Shown here: positions 16,153-25,300 of the stretch, piece after piece | Numbering within the stretch: the stretch's first letter is position 1 | How the letters are laid out: the number at the start of each line of letters is the position of its first letter | Assembly: GCF_035961655.1 (NCBI RefSeq) | Contig: NZ_CP108393.1 | Location: 1,240,001-1,304,000 of the forward strand | Direction: 5' to 3' | From: Streptomyces sp. NBC_01317 | GTDB lineage: Bacteria > Actinomycetota > Actinomycetes > Streptomycetales > Streptomycetaceae | Length of the DNA: 64,000 nt | The notes under the pieces: generated by a model | What the model was told of the DNA's origin: nothing | The model's database searches: none | Seen by the model: only the letters and a program-made list of their open reading frames with translations | Translations under genes and position numbers: made by a program

Positions 16153-18288
16153 TCACTCCCGGGTGAGAACGACCAGCTCCGCGTCGTACCGCTCCGTCCA
16201 CGCGAACGGCACGCCGGAATGGACCAGATGGGCGCCGCTGTACGTGATACCTGACGCCGTGTCGACGTAGCGGGCCGTCGGTTCGAGGCCGCGCAGCCGC
16301 AGCCGGGCCGGGCGCCCCGGGACCAGCGGCGCGCCGTCGAGGCGGCCGGTGTTCCACGCGGTGACCACAACCCGTCCGCCGCCCGGCTCCTCGTACTGGA
16401 TTCCGCAGGTCGCGTCGGCCGGGGTGTTCAGCAGACGGACCTCTCCGTGATGGACGACGTCACGCACCTCTTTGTAACGGGCGATCCACCCCGCCGCCTC
16501 GGCGCGCCGCTCCGCCGACCACGTGCGGATGTCGGCGCCGATGCCGAGGACGCCCGCCATGGAGTTGACGAAGCGGAAGCCGAGCGAGCGCGGGCGCGGG
16601 TCGAAGACGCCGGGTGAGTCGGTGACCCAGGAGCTCATGGTGTGCGGCGCGTGGGCGTGGAGGTAGCCGTACTGGATGGAGAGCCGGTCGAGCGGCGCGG
16701 TGTTGTCGCTGGGCCACACGACGTCGGTACGGGCGAGCGTGGCGTGCTCGATCCGGGCGCCGCCGCCCGCGCAGCCTTCGACGGTGACGTGCGGGTGGCG
16801 GTCACGGAGGTGGTCGAGGACCCGGAGGTAGCCGGCGACGTGCGCGGCGTCGAGGTCCTGTTCCTCGACGGGGCCGCCGCCCGGCCTGCCGCGTTCGGTC
16901 GGCGGGCGGTTCATGTCCCACTTGAGGTAGCTGATGTCGTGGTCGCCGAGGAGCCGGTCGAAGGTGGCGAGGACGAAGTCCTGGACGTCCTCGCGGCCGA
17001 GGTCGAGGAGGAGTTGGTTGCGTACGAGGGTGGCGGGGCGGCCGTCGATCCGGTAGACCCACTCGGGGTGGGCCGCGTACAGCGCGGACCTGGGGCTGAT
17101 GGCCTCCGGTTCGGCCCAGAGCCCGAAGTCCATCCCCAGGGCGCGGACTTCGCCGACGAAGTGGTCGAACCCGTCGGGGAACGAGGCCGGTTCCGGGGTC
17201 CAGTCGCCGAGGCCGCCGGTGTCGTCGTCCCGGCCGGGGAACCATCCGTCGTCGACGACGAACAGTTCGGCGCCCATCTCGGCCGCGACCCGGGCCAGTT
17301 CGAGCTGGGTGTCGGCGTCCACGTCGAAGCCGGTCGCCTCCCAGGAGTTGTAGAGGACCTGGCGGGGGCGGTCCATCCGGGCACCCGTCAGGTGCCGTTC
17401 GTAGCGGTGCCAGACCCGGGCGAGGCCGTCGAGCCCTTCGGGGCTGAACGCGCAGGCGAGCCGGGGGGTGGTGAGGGTGGCGCCGGGCGCGAGCCGTACG
17501 GCGCCCTCGTGGGGCACACGTCCGGCGCGGACGCGGACGGCGCCGCCCGGCTCGGCGTCGGTGGTGAGGTGCCAGTTGCCGGACCACTCCAGGGCCACCC
17601 CGTAGGTGGGGGTGGCTCCTTCCGCGGGCGACGCGAGGTCCTGGACGGCGAGCCACGGCGCGTACGCGTGCCCGGGCACCCCTTGGGTGGAGGCCAGCTC
17701 GAAGCGGCCCCGCGTGAGGTCGAGTTGGGTGCGCTGGAACTCCTGCGACCACTGGCCGGTGAGGTACGTGAGCCGGGCGCCGCCCGCGACGGGGATGTTC
17801 ACGGCGGCGGAGTCGAAGCGCTCCAGGCGCAGTTCGGTGTCACCGGTGCAGGTCAGTTCGGCCCAGCGGAGGATCACATCGGTGCCGGGGACGGCCTCGT
17901 AGTGGAGGGCCGCCGTCAGGCCGAGGGTGTCGTCGGCGAAGACCAGCCGCAGCGTACGGTCGCCGTCCTGGGCGGCCTCGGTGAACCGCCACCACACCCC
18001 GCGTTCCTCGCCGGGCCGCTGGGCGACCAGGTCCGCGCCGGTGAACGGCCGCAGCCCGTACGGGATGTACTCGGCGGGGGACGCGTCGGCGGGGGTGATG
18101 AAGTGGGTACGGCGCGACCAGTCCAGCGCCGAGGGTCCTGTCTCCACGCCGTGCGGTCCCCACGCGGTCAGCTCGGCCCACCGGCCGTCACCGGCGAGGG
18201 CGACCGCGTAGGTGGTGTTCTCGGTGCGCAGCAGCCACCGGTCGTCCGGCAGCCCCGTACCCACCGGAGTTGTGTCGTGCGGGGTCAC
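16153..18288 (-). CDS. GH36 alpha-galactosidase (cytoplasmic)
   Basis: A 711-residue GH36 enzyme without a signal peptide. An N-terminal beta-sandwich occupies about the first 310 residues; the barrel carries the nucleophile Asp458 in LKWDMNR and the acid/base Asp528 in WPSDNTAPLDR. LFVVDDGWFPGRDDD and EGCAGGGARIE are further family blocks. It hydrolyses terminal alpha-galactosides such as melibiose or raffinose. The GTG start overlaps the stop of the second permease gene (GTGA), so it belongs to the ABC transporter operon and acts on imported oligosaccharides. Confidence 0.9.
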   Translation of the reverse strand: MTPHDTTPVGTGLPDDRWLLRTENTTYAVALAGDGRWAELTAWGPHGVETGPSALDWSRRTHFITPADASPAEYIPYGLRPFTGADLVAQRPGEERGVWWRFTEAAQDGDRTLRLVFADDTLGLTAALHYEAVPGTDVILRWAELTCTGDTELRLERFDSAAVNIPVAGGARLTYLTGQWSQEFQRTQLDLTRGRFELASTQGVPGHAYAPWLAVQDLASPAEGATPTYGVALEWSGNWHLTTDAEPGGAVRVRAGRVPHEGAVRLAPGATLTTPRLACAFSPEGLDGLARVWHRYERHLTGARMDRPRQVLYNSWEATGFDVDADTQLELARVAAEMGAELFVVDDGWFPGRDDDTGGLGDWTPEPASFPDGFDHFVGEVRALGMDFGLWAEPEAISPRSALYAAHPEWVYRIDGRPATLVRNQLLLDLGREDVQDFVLATFDRLLGDHDISYLKWDMNRPPTERGRPGGGPVEEQDLDAAHVAGYLRVLDHLRDRHPHVTVEGCAGGGARIEHATLARTDVVWPSDNTAPLDRLSIQYGYLHAHAPHTMSSWVTDSPGVFDPRPRSLGFRFVNSMAGVLGIGADIRTWSAERRAEAAGWIARYKEVRDVVHHGEVRLLNTPADATCGIQYEEPGGGRVVVTAWNTGRLDGAPLVPGRPARLRLRGLEPTARYVDTASGITYSGAHLVHSGVPFAWTERYDAELVVLTRE

Positions 18289-19133
18289 TTGACTGCTCCC
18301 AGATTGAGTCCGGCCACGAAGTGGCGCTGGAACCGCAGGAATACGACGACGGTCGGGGCGGCGGCGATGACCGAGCCGGCCGCGATGACGTTCCACATGG
18401 ACACGAACTGGCCCTGGAGGCCGATGAGGGACGCGGTGATGGGCATCTTGGTGTCGGTCCGCAGCACGGTGATCGCCCACAGCAGGTCGTTGAAGATCCA
18501 GGTGAAGGAGAGCGCGCCGAGCGCGGCGAGGGCGGGGGTGGTCAGCGGCATGATGATGCGCCGGTAGATCTGCCAGGGCCCCGCGCCGTCGATGACGGCG
18601 GCCTGCTGGATCTCGGGCGGGATGGACCGCATGAAGCCGTGCAGCACGAAGACGTAGAAGCCGACACCGAAGCCGACCTGGACGCCGATGAGCGCGTACA
18701 GCGAGTCGTACAGGCCCAGCGCCTCGCTGATCTTGGAGACGGGGATGAGCAGGATCTGCGGTGGCAGGAGGTTGCCGCCGAGCATCAGCAGGAGCAGGGT
18801 GCGCCGGAACGGCAGGTCGTAGCGGGCCAGTCCGAAGGCGGCCAGGGAGGCCAGCGCGAGGGACAGCAGCACGGTCGGGATCGACACCAGCAGGCTGTTG
18901 AGGAGGGCGCGGCCCTGTCCGCCGTCCACCCAGGCCTGGCGGAAACCACTGAGGGTGAAGGAGTGCGGGAGGCTGCCCAGGCCGTTGGCGGCGATGTCGT
19001 CGAAGGAGCGGACGCTGGTGACCAGGACGAGCGCGATCGGCACCAGCCACAGGAGGGACAGCGCGCCGGCTCCCGCGTGGAAGCTGGCGGTGGCCCACGC
19101 GCGGCGCCTGGCCTGCCGGTTCATGGCGGTCAT
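18285..19133 (-). CDS. carbohydrate ABC transporter permease (MalG-type)
   Basis: A 282-residue inner-membrane permease with six hydrophobic segments. The EAA loop is EIQQAAVIDGAGPWQIYRRI at about residues 175-194, as in CUT1 sugar transporters. The ATG at 19133 overlaps the stop of the other permease gene (ATGA) and the GH36 gene overlaps its own stop. No ATPase gene is in this operon. Streptomyces CUT1 systems commonly share one MsiK ATPase encoded elsewhere, so this is expected. Confidence 0.9.
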   Translation of the reverse strand: MTAMNRQARRRAWATASFHAGAGALSLLWLVPIALVLVTSVRSFDDIAANGLGSLPHSFTLSGFRQAWVDGGQGRALLNSLLVSIPTVLLSLALASLAAFGLARYDLPFRRTLLLLMLGGNLLPPQILLIPVSKISEALGLYDSLYALIGVQVGFGVGFYVFVLHGFMRSIPPEIQQAAVIDGAGPWQIYRRIIMPLTTPALAALGALSFTWIFNDLLWAITVLRTDTKMPITASLIGLQGQFVSMWNVIAAGSVIAAAPTVVVFLRFQRHFVAGLNLGAVK

Positions 19134-20035
19134 CAGTCGGCCTCCCGGAAGGCGCGGACGAGATAGGACACGATGACCCCGAAGGCCAGCACGAAGATCA
19201 CGACCGCGAGGGCGGAGCCGTATCCCAGCCGCAGGGACTGGAAGGCGGTGGAGTACATGTACGTGGAGAGCAGTTCGGAGGAGTGGTACGGGCCGCCGCG
19301 GGTGAGCGCCCAGACGACGTCGAACGAGCGCAGGGAGTCGATGACGATGACCGACAGGACCACCGCGTTCACACTGCGCAGCTGGGGGATCGTGATGTGC
19401 CGGAACTGCTGCCACTTGGTGGCGCCGTCGACCTTCGCGGCTTCGTACAGCACCGGGTCGATGCCCTTGAGCCCGGCGAGGTAGAGCACCATCACGTAGC
19501 CGATCTGGCGCCACAGCGCGGGCACGATCACGGCGTACAGGGCGGTGTCCTGGTCGGCGAGCCAGGCGTGCTGGAGGCGGCCGAGCCCGAAGAACTCCAG
19601 TGTGTTGTTGATGAGGCCGTCGGGCTGGTACATCGCCTGCCACACCAGGGCGGTGGCGGTCAGCGAGAAGACCACGGGCAGGAAGAGCGCGGCCCGGTAG
19701 AAGCCGACGCCGCGGCGCTCCTGCTGGAGAAGCAGGGCGGCGCCGAGGCCGAGGAGCGCGGAGAGCCCCCCGAAGAGCAGCAGCCACAGGACGGTGTCGA
19801 GCAGCGCGGTGCGGAAGACGCTGTCGCCGAACATCTCGCGGTAGTTGCCCAGTCCGACGAACTTCGGCGCCGAGACGCCGTCCCAGTTCGTGAGGGAGAG
19901 GTAGAAACCCTGGACGGCGGGCCAGAACACCCAGAAGGCCTCGGCCAGGAGTGGGACGAGGACGAAGGCGAGGACCACGGGCGGGACCCGCGTCGCTCCC
20001 CGCCTTCGCCGCCGCGCCGCGGTCAGGACCGCCAT
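19133..20035 (-). CDS. carbohydrate ABC transporter permease (MalF-type)
   Basis: A 300-residue permease with a short basic N-terminus and six membrane segments. The first runs through PPVVLAFVLVPLLAEAF and the EAA-type loop is near LYEAAKVDGATKWQQFRHIT. It starts one base before the binding-protein stop and is coupled to the second permease. Together they form the membrane channel of the oligosaccharide importer that feeds the GH36 enzyme. Confidence 0.9.
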   Translation of the reverse strand: MAVLTAARRRRRGATRVPPVVLAFVLVPLLAEAFWVFWPAVQGFYLSLTNWDGVSAPKFVGLGNYREMFGDSVFRTALLDTVLWLLLFGGLSALLGLGAALLLQQERRGVGFYRAALFLPVVFSLTATALVWQAMYQPDGLINNTLEFFGLGRLQHAWLADQDTALYAVIVPALWRQIGYVMVLYLAGLKGIDPVLYEAAKVDGATKWQQFRHITIPQLRSVNAVVLSVIVIDSLRSFDVVWALTRGGPYHSSELLSTYMYSTAFQSLRLGYGSALAVVIFVLAFGVIVSYLVRAFREAD

Positions 20036-20036
20036 G

Positions 20037-21326
20037 TCACTGGCCCCAGATCTTCTGGGCGTCCCGCTGCCAGGTGGTGAGGATGGAGTTGATCTCCTTG
20101 GGCTTGGCGAGGAAGCGGGTGAGCGCGGTGTCCGCCGACGGCTGGAGGGCGTCGCTGGAGTCGCGGTTGAAGAACTGGGTGACGTCCGCCGCGCCTTCGA
20201 TCAGCGCGCGGCCCTTCTTCACCAGCGGGGTCCCGGTGTCCTTGGCCTTGGGGTTGGTGGGCAGCGCGGTGCCGGAGGAGCCCTTGAGGTAGATCTCCTG
20301 GGCCTCGACGGTGGCCATGTAGGTCATCAGTTCCTTGACCTCGTCCTTGCGGCCGGTGTGGGCGCTGGCGAAGTAGCCGTCCGTGGGGCCCTCTTCGGCG
20401 AGCGGGACCTTCGGGTCGATGACCGGGAAGCGGAAGAAGTCGATGTCGTCGAGCATGTCCTTGGGGGCGGAGTCGGCGAAGAAGGTGCCGATCAGCATCA
20501 TTCCCGTACGGCCCTGGAGCAGGGAGGTGGTGGCGTCCTGGAAGGCCAGGGCGGTGCCGTTGGGGTCGAAGTACGGCAGGGCCTCGCTCCACCGGTCGAA
20601 GACCTTGTGGACCTCGGGGTCGTCGAAGCGGTGCTTCCCGGCGAGGAGGTCGCGGTGGTACTGGGCGCCGTTGATCCGGATGTTGAGGTAGTCGAACCAG
20701 GAGGACGCCACCCAGGCGGTGTTGCCGCCGGCGCCTATCCCGATGGGGGCGACTCCCTTCTTCTTGAGCTTGTCGCACAGGTCGAGGAACTCGTCCCAGG
20801 TCGTGGGCTCCTGGACGCCCCACTTGGCGAAGTTCGACTTCCGGTAGAAGCAGCCCCACCAGTAGTAGGTGGCGGGGACGAACACCTTCTTGCCGTCGGA
20901 CGAGGTGCAGAGCTTCTTCAACGCCTCGCTGTAGCCGGAGAGTTCGGGCTTCGTCCAGATGTCGCTGACGTCGAGCAGGAGGCCCTTCTTCGCGTACGAG
21001 TCGGCGACCGAGCCCGGATACCAGGTGAGCAGGTCCGGCGGCTGGGCGGAGGTCAGGTACGTCGGCAGCTGGGTGCGGAACGTCTCGGAGGCGACGGTGT
21101 TGAGCGTGGCCTTGGCGCCGCCCCGCTTGTTGAAGCCGGCGACGAGGTCTTCCATCGCCTTCTTCGCCTGCGGCGAGGAGAGGTTCGACTGGAGGGTGAC
21201 GGGCCCGCCGCCGGAGGAGGTCTTGGTGCTCGGGCCCGAGGTGACGCATCCGCTCATCAGCGCGGCGGCGCCGACGGCGCCGGTGCCCGCGAGGAACCGC
21301 CTGCGGCTGGGTACTGAGTTGATCAT
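20037..21326 (-). CDS. sugar-binding lipoprotein of the ABC transporter (family 1 extracellular solute-binding protein)
   Basis: A 429-residue binding protein. The N-terminus has a twin-arginine motif SRRRFLAGTG and a lipobox LMSGC at about residue 27, so it is exported by Tat and lipid-anchored. The remainder has the bi-lobed pattern of family 1 solute-binding proteins (VAGFNKRGG, KLKKKGVAPIGIGAGG, LLQGRTGMMLIGTF). It is the first gene of the transporter operon and is preceded by an AT-rich patch resembling those near the GH27 and xylA genes. Substrate is inferred as an alpha-galactoside. Confidence 0.9.
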   Translation of the reverse strand: MINSVPSRRRFLAGTGAVGAAALMSGCVTSGPSTKTSSGGGPVTLQSNLSSPQAKKAMEDLVAGFNKRGGAKATLNTVASETFRTQLPTYLTSAQPPDLLTWYPGSVADSYAKKGLLLDVSDIWTKPELSGYSEALKKLCTSSDGKKVFVPATYYWWGCFYRKSNFAKWGVQEPTTWDEFLDLCDKLKKKGVAPIGIGAGGNTAWVASSWFDYLNIRINGAQYHRDLLAGKHRFDDPEVHKVFDRWSEALPYFDPNGTALAFQDATTSLLQGRTGMMLIGTFFADSAPKDMLDDIDFFRFPVIDPKVPLAEEGPTDGYFASAHTGRKDEVKELMTYMATVEAQEIYLKGSSGTALPTNPKAKDTGTPLVKKGRALIEGAADVTQFFNRDSSDALQPSADTALTRFLAKPKEINSILTTWQRDAQKIWGQ

Positions 21327-21430
21327 GGAGGAACTCCCTGGCTAAGCCCGCGGAACGGGGCCGGGCCCCCTGACGGCCGGGCCCTCGTTCGGCGGGTACA
21401 GATTGACGTGGCGCGGATGCCGGCGTCAAG

Positions 21431-21450
21431 ATTAATTACTAATTTATTCC
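21431..21450. promoter_or_regulatory. AT-rich candidate operator upstream of the binding-protein gene
   Basis: A 20-base run, almost all A and T, containing TTACTAATTTATT, set in GC-rich DNA 105 bases upstream of the sugar-binding protein start. The core TTACTAATT recurs exactly in the GH27/ROK intergenic region and a variant GACTAATAAA recurs upstream of xylA. A shared ROK repressor site is the simplest reading. Confidence 0.5.
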
Positions 21451-21512
21451 TGATGGGCCGGCAGATCCCCCAGGAGGCCCCTGAGGGACCGGCCGGCCCG
21501 CGCCCCGCAAGG

Positions 21513-23684
21513 TCAGAGCCGGCTCTGGTGAACGGCTCCGGCCACCCCGCGATAGGCGATCAGCACGGTGTTGTCGGCTGCCGCGACCCCGCCGAGCGAC
21601 CCGTCGAAGACGCCGCTCACGAACGGCGGCCGGGGGAACCAGCCGCCCCAGGCGCCGTCCCCGCCCTCCCCGCCGGCGGAGTAATTCCGCTGCCAGAGTG
21701 TGTAGTCACTGGCGCGTGCGAAGAGGTAGACACTGCTGCCCGCGGCCACCAGCGTCGGGCTGCCGCTGACCGTACCGCCGAGTGAGGTCCACTCCGACCA
21801 GGCCCCGGAGGCCGCGCGCACGCGCTCCCAGACCGAGTCGTCGGCCGTCCGTACGGCGACGTGGGTACGGCCCGCCGAGTCGGTGACGGCCGAGGGCCGC
21901 CCGTACGTCGGCGCGTCACCCGGCGCGCCCACCGAGGTCCATCCGCCGGACGGGCCGCGCGAGGTGAGGAGGCCGTCGGCGCCGCGCGCGAAGAGCGTCC
22001 AGTCGTCCGGCCCCCGGAAGGCGACTCCCGGCGCGTCCGTGATCCGGCCGCCGAGACTCCGCCAGGCGCCCCACGTGCCGTGGGCGCCGCCGCTGAAGGT
22101 CCTGCGGTACGTGGCGTCGTCCGTGCCCCGTACGAACACGTCGATCCTGCCCCCCGCCGAGCCGTACGCGGCCGGCTGGCCGAGGATCCGGCCGTGGGTG
22201 GGACCGCCCAGGCGGACGGAGTGCCCGGTCCACGCCCCGTCACGGCCGGTCTGCTGGACCAGCGCGCCGTCGGTGGCGCGCGTGAAAGCTGTCAGTTTGT
22301 CGCCGTCCGCCACCAGCGCGGGGCCGGCCGAGGACTTCGTACCGAGAGAGGCGCCCGGAGCGGCGTCCGTGCCCGACAGCTTGAAGAAGGCCGTGCCGTG
22401 CGCGGGAACGGTGACGGTGTACGAACCGGTGTGTGTCCCCCGGTCCTGGCGCGCCCGCAGGTCGCGGACCGTGACGTTCCCGGTCAGCCCCGCGTCGGCG
22501 AAGGTCACCGTGCGCTGCGCCGGCTGGTCCGAGCGGTTGAGCAGCGCGACCGCGCGCTTGCCCGTGCCCTGGAGCACCTTGCTGTAGACATCACCGGTGG
22601 CGTCGGAGGCGACCCGTACCCCTTGGATGGCCAGCGGGTCCTGGTCCACGGCGAGGATCTCGGGGTTGCGCAGGGTGTCGATCATCGACTGGGGCAGGGT
22701 GCGCGGGTCGGAGCCGATGACCAGCGGGGCGCCCATGACCGACCAGAGGACCAGCTGCGAGGTCGACTCCTCCTCGTTCAGCTCGTACGAGCCGTCCGCG
22801 GTCTTCCGCATGGGCAGCAGGTAGTCCGGGTCGTTGTAGTGGCCCGGGCCCTGGGCCTCGGGGTGCGCCGCGTTGGCGTCCGCGCTGCGCAGGATGTTGG
22901 GCCAGTTCCCCGGGTACGGCGTCCCGAACGCGAGGTCCGTGCCCGTACGCCAGGAGTCGCCGGTCGTCGGACCGTACGTGTACGCGTTGTGGGCGTCCTG
23001 GGCCGGGGTGTGCGGCAGGCCCCAGTCGTCGGTGAGCGGGTTGCAGAGGTTCAGCAGCATGGGCCGCCCCGCCTTGGCGAGGGCGTCGCTGAACTCCTTG
23101 AAGGCGGGGCCCGGATCGAGCTTCGCGGAGATCCCGCAGAGGAAGTCGATCTTCACCGCGTCGAACTTCCACCGTGCGAACTGCTTGGCGTCCTGCTCGT
23201 AGTACCCACGGCTGCCGAGCCCACAGCTCTTGCCGCCGTCGTAGGTGCCCGCGTCGGTGTAGATCCCGGCCTTGAGCCCGCGCTGGTGGAGGTACGTCAC
23301 CAGCGACGGCAGCCCGGACGGGAAGCGGGTGGCGTTGGCGGTCAGCCGTCCCTGGCTGTCGCGCGGATTGTCGGCCTGCCAGCCGCCGTCCAGCCAGACG
23401 ATGTTGTAGCCGCTGTCCCTGAGGCCGCTGCTGACCAGGTGGTCGGCGACGGACTTGACCGCGCTCTCCGTCGGGGCGCCCAGGCCGTAGTACGTGTTCC
23501 AGCCCATGTAGGGCGTCGGGGCCAGACCGCTGTTGTAGTAGCGCGGCGCGCCCTGGTCGGTGGTGCCGGGCGCGGCCGGGTCGGCGGCCCGCGCCCCCGG
23601 CACGGACACCCCTACCAGCGTGGCGGCCCCCAGGGCCGCCGCGGCCCGCCGGGCACGCACCATCCCTGCACGATGCGAAGTCAC
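21513..23684 (-). CDS. secreted GH27 alpha-galactosidase with C-terminal beta-propeller-like lectin domain
   Basis: A 723-residue exported enzyme. A Sec/Tat-like signal (VRARRAAAALGAATLVGVSV, cut after ARA) precedes a GH27 barrel with YMGWNTYYGLG, VWLDGGW, the nucleophile Asp180 in VKIDFLCG, and GHYNDPDYLLPM. A beta-sandwich follows to about residue 440. The last 280 residues repeat blocks like LFARASDYTLWQR, FVRGTDDATYRR and AFTRATDGALVQQ, a PLL-like propeller likely to bind sugar. GTG at 23684 was chosen for the CGGGAG box 5 bases upstream. It is divergent from the ROK regulator and would release galactose from polysaccharides outside the cell. Confidence 0.9.
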   Translation of the reverse strand: MTSHRAGMVRARRAAAALGAATLVGVSVPGARAADPAAPGTTDQGAPRYYNSGLAPTPYMGWNTYYGLGAPTESAVKSVADHLVSSGLRDSGYNIVWLDGGWQADNPRDSQGRLTANATRFPSGLPSLVTYLHQRGLKAGIYTDAGTYDGGKSCGLGSRGYYEQDAKQFARWKFDAVKIDFLCGISAKLDPGPAFKEFSDALAKAGRPMLLNLCNPLTDDWGLPHTPAQDAHNAYTYGPTTGDSWRTGTDLAFGTPYPGNWPNILRSADANAAHPEAQGPGHYNDPDYLLPMRKTADGSYELNEEESTSQLVLWSVMGAPLVIGSDPRTLPQSMIDTLRNPEILAVDQDPLAIQGVRVASDATGDVYSKVLQGTGKRAVALLNRSDQPAQRTVTFADAGLTGNVTVRDLRARQDRGTHTGSYTVTVPAHGTAFFKLSGTDAAPGASLGTKSSAGPALVADGDKLTAFTRATDGALVQQTGRDGAWTGHSVRLGGPTHGRILGQPAAYGSAGGRIDVFVRGTDDATYRRTFSGGAHGTWGAWRSLGGRITDAPGVAFRGPDDWTLFARGADGLLTSRGPSGGWTSVGAPGDAPTYGRPSAVTDSAGRTHVAVRTADDSVWERVRAASGAWSEWTSLGGTVSGSPTLVAAGSSVYLFARASDYTLWQRNYSAGGEGGDGAWGGWFPRPPFVSGVFDGSLGGVAAADNTVLIAYRGVAGAVHQSRL

Positions 23685-23800
23685 TGTGTCTCCCGAGAGT
23701 TGGGGAATCGTCGGCGCCCCGCCCACCGGAGAGTTCCCCCGGGATCGCGGCGGCGGCGCCACGACGAAGACTGTGGCCGCGCGCCCGAACGCTGTCAACG

Positions 23801-23825
23801 TTTATTACTAATTAACTTAAACAAG
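23801..23825. promoter_or_regulatory. AT-rich operator/promoter patch between GH27 and ROK genes
   Basis: The run TTTATTACTAATTAACTTAA sits between the divergent GH27 and ROK genes, about 117 bases from the first and 47 from the second. TTACTAATT is shared with the patch upstream of the sugar-binding protein. Such AT-rich islands are typical binding sites of ROK repressors. Confidence 0.55.
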
Positions 23826-23871
23826 TCGGCGAGCGGCGGGAGGCCGCCGATCACATAGGCTCGTCCGCGAG

Positions 23872-25110
23872 ATGAACAGCAATCACACTTCCCTCGGCCC
23901 CAAGGCCGACAAGGAGACGGTGCGCCGGCACAACCTGAGCCTGGTGCTGCGCGCGGTGCGGGACGAGGGGGAAGCGACCAGGGCCGGAGTGGCGGCGCGG
24001 GTCGGCCTGACCCGGGCGGCCGTGTCCTCGCTGGTCGAACAGTTGCTGGACAGCGGCTTCCTCTCCGAGTCCGGCAAGACCTTCAGCGGACAGGCCGGAC
24101 GCCCCGGCACGGTCCTCAAGGTGACCCGTTCGGGTCCCGCCGGCATCGGTGTCGAGATCAACATCGACTACGTGTCGGTGTGCGTCGTGGACCTGTCGGG
24201 CACCGACCGCGTCCGGCTCACCGAACACATCGACAACCGGGGCGCGCTGCCCGCCGAGGTGCTGGCGCGGGGCGCCCGGATCGCCGCCCGCACCCTGGAG
24301 TCGGCGGCCGAGCAGGATCTGCTGCCGGTCGGCGTGCAACTCGCCCTGCCGGGACTGGTGTCGGGCGGTACGGTCCGCCAGGCACCGAACCTGGGCTGGA
24401 ACCGGGTCCCCGCCGAGGACCTGTTCGCCAAGGCCCTGGCCGAGCTGCAACCCGATCTGCCCGCGCTGCCGGTGAGTTCGGAGAACGAGGCCAACCTCGC
24501 GGCGCTGGCCGAGCTGTGGTTCGGCGGCCTGGGCCCGCTGCGTACGTTCCTCTACCTGACCGGTGAGATCGGGGTGGGCGGCGCGCTGGTGCTGGACGGC
24601 GAACTGCTGCGCGGGGCACACGGGTTCGCCGGCGAGATCGGCCATGTGGTGGTCGACGCGGAGGGTCCGCTGTGCCGGTGCGGATCCCGGGGCTGCCTGG
24701 AGCAGTACGCGGGGCAGTCCGCGCTGCTGCGGTCGGCCGGGATCGACGAGAACGCGGGCGTGCCGGGGGTCGCGGAGCTGGAGCGCCGGGCGCGCGGCGG
24801 TGACGCGCGGGCGGTGGCCGCCGTCGAGCAGGCCGGGGTGATGCTGGGCCGGGTGCTGTCGGGCGCGGTGAACCTCTTCGACCCGGACGCGGTGGTGCTG
24901 GGCGGGATCTACCGGGAGCTGATGCCCTGGCTGTCCCCGTCCGCCGACCGCGAGCTGACCGCCCGGGTCGTATCGGGCCTGTGGCCGAGGGACAGCGGAC
25001 GGCTGCGGGGGTCCTCGTCGGCGGGGGACGCGGCGCGCGGCGCGGCGGCCCTGGTGGTACGGGCGGTGCTGGCCGACCCGGTGGCGTACGTACAGCGGAC
25101 GAGGCACTGA
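23872..25110 (+). CDS. ROK-family transcriptional repressor
   Basis: A 412-residue ROK regulator. The N-terminal winged helix at about residues 15-70 includes TRAGVAARVGLTRAAVSSLV. The sugar-kinase-like part carries GVEINIDYVSVCVVDL, GEIGVGGALVLDGEL and the zinc motif CRCGSRGCLEQYAG. It lies between the alpha-galactosidase gene and xylA, and AT-rich patches resembling its likely operator are found near all three neighbouring transcription units. It probably represses galactoside and perhaps xylose genes. Its 3' end, including the stop codon, is the first unit of a tandem repeat. Confidence 0.88.
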   Translation: MNSNHTSLGPKADKETVRRHNLSLVLRAVRDEGEATRAGVAARVGLTRAAVSSLVEQLLDSGFLSESGKTFSGQAGRPGTVLKVTRSGPAGIGVEINIDYVSVCVVDLSGTDRVRLTEHIDNRGALPAEVLARGARIAARTLESAAEQDLLPVGVQLALPGLVSGGTVRQAPNLGWNRVPAEDLFAKALAELQPDLPALPVSSENEANLAALAELWFGGLGPLRTFLYLTGEIGVGGALVLDGELLRGAHGFAGEIGHVVVDAEGPLCRCGSRGCLEQYAGQSALLRSAGIDENAGVPGVAELERRARGGDARAVAAVEQAGVMLGRVLSGAVNLFDPDAVVLGGIYRELMPWLSPSADRELTARVVSGLWPRDSGRLRGSSSAGDAARGAAALVVRAVLADPVAYVQRTRH

Positions 25111-25211
25111 CGGGTGGCATACGTACAGGGCACAACGCACTGACGGGTGGCATACGTACAGGACACAACGCATGGACACGACGCACTGACAGGTGGCGGA
25201 CGTACAGCGCG
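25080..25211. repeat. tandem repeat starting in the last codons of the ROK gene
   Basis: About four imperfect copies of a ~33-base unit (core GTGGCATACGTACAGG, ending GCACTGAC). The first copy holds the ROK stop codon; later copies keep the same frame and repeat the peptide VAYVQ and the stop. Units at about 25080-25111, 25112-25144, 25145-25190 and a partial one at 25191-25211. Confidence 0.75.
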
Positions 25212-25240
25212 GGGCGGGCTGACAACAGCCCGCCCCGCGC
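25207..25240. terminator. bidirectional hairpin terminator between ROK and xylA
   Basis: Two perfect 15-base arms around an ACAA loop, between the convergent ROK and xylose isomerase genes. No T-tract. Confidence 0.85.
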
Positions 25241-25300
25241 GCGTTCCGTACGGCGTCCCTCCGTACGGGGTTCCCGGGTGGTCGGCTCGGCGTCCCGCTG

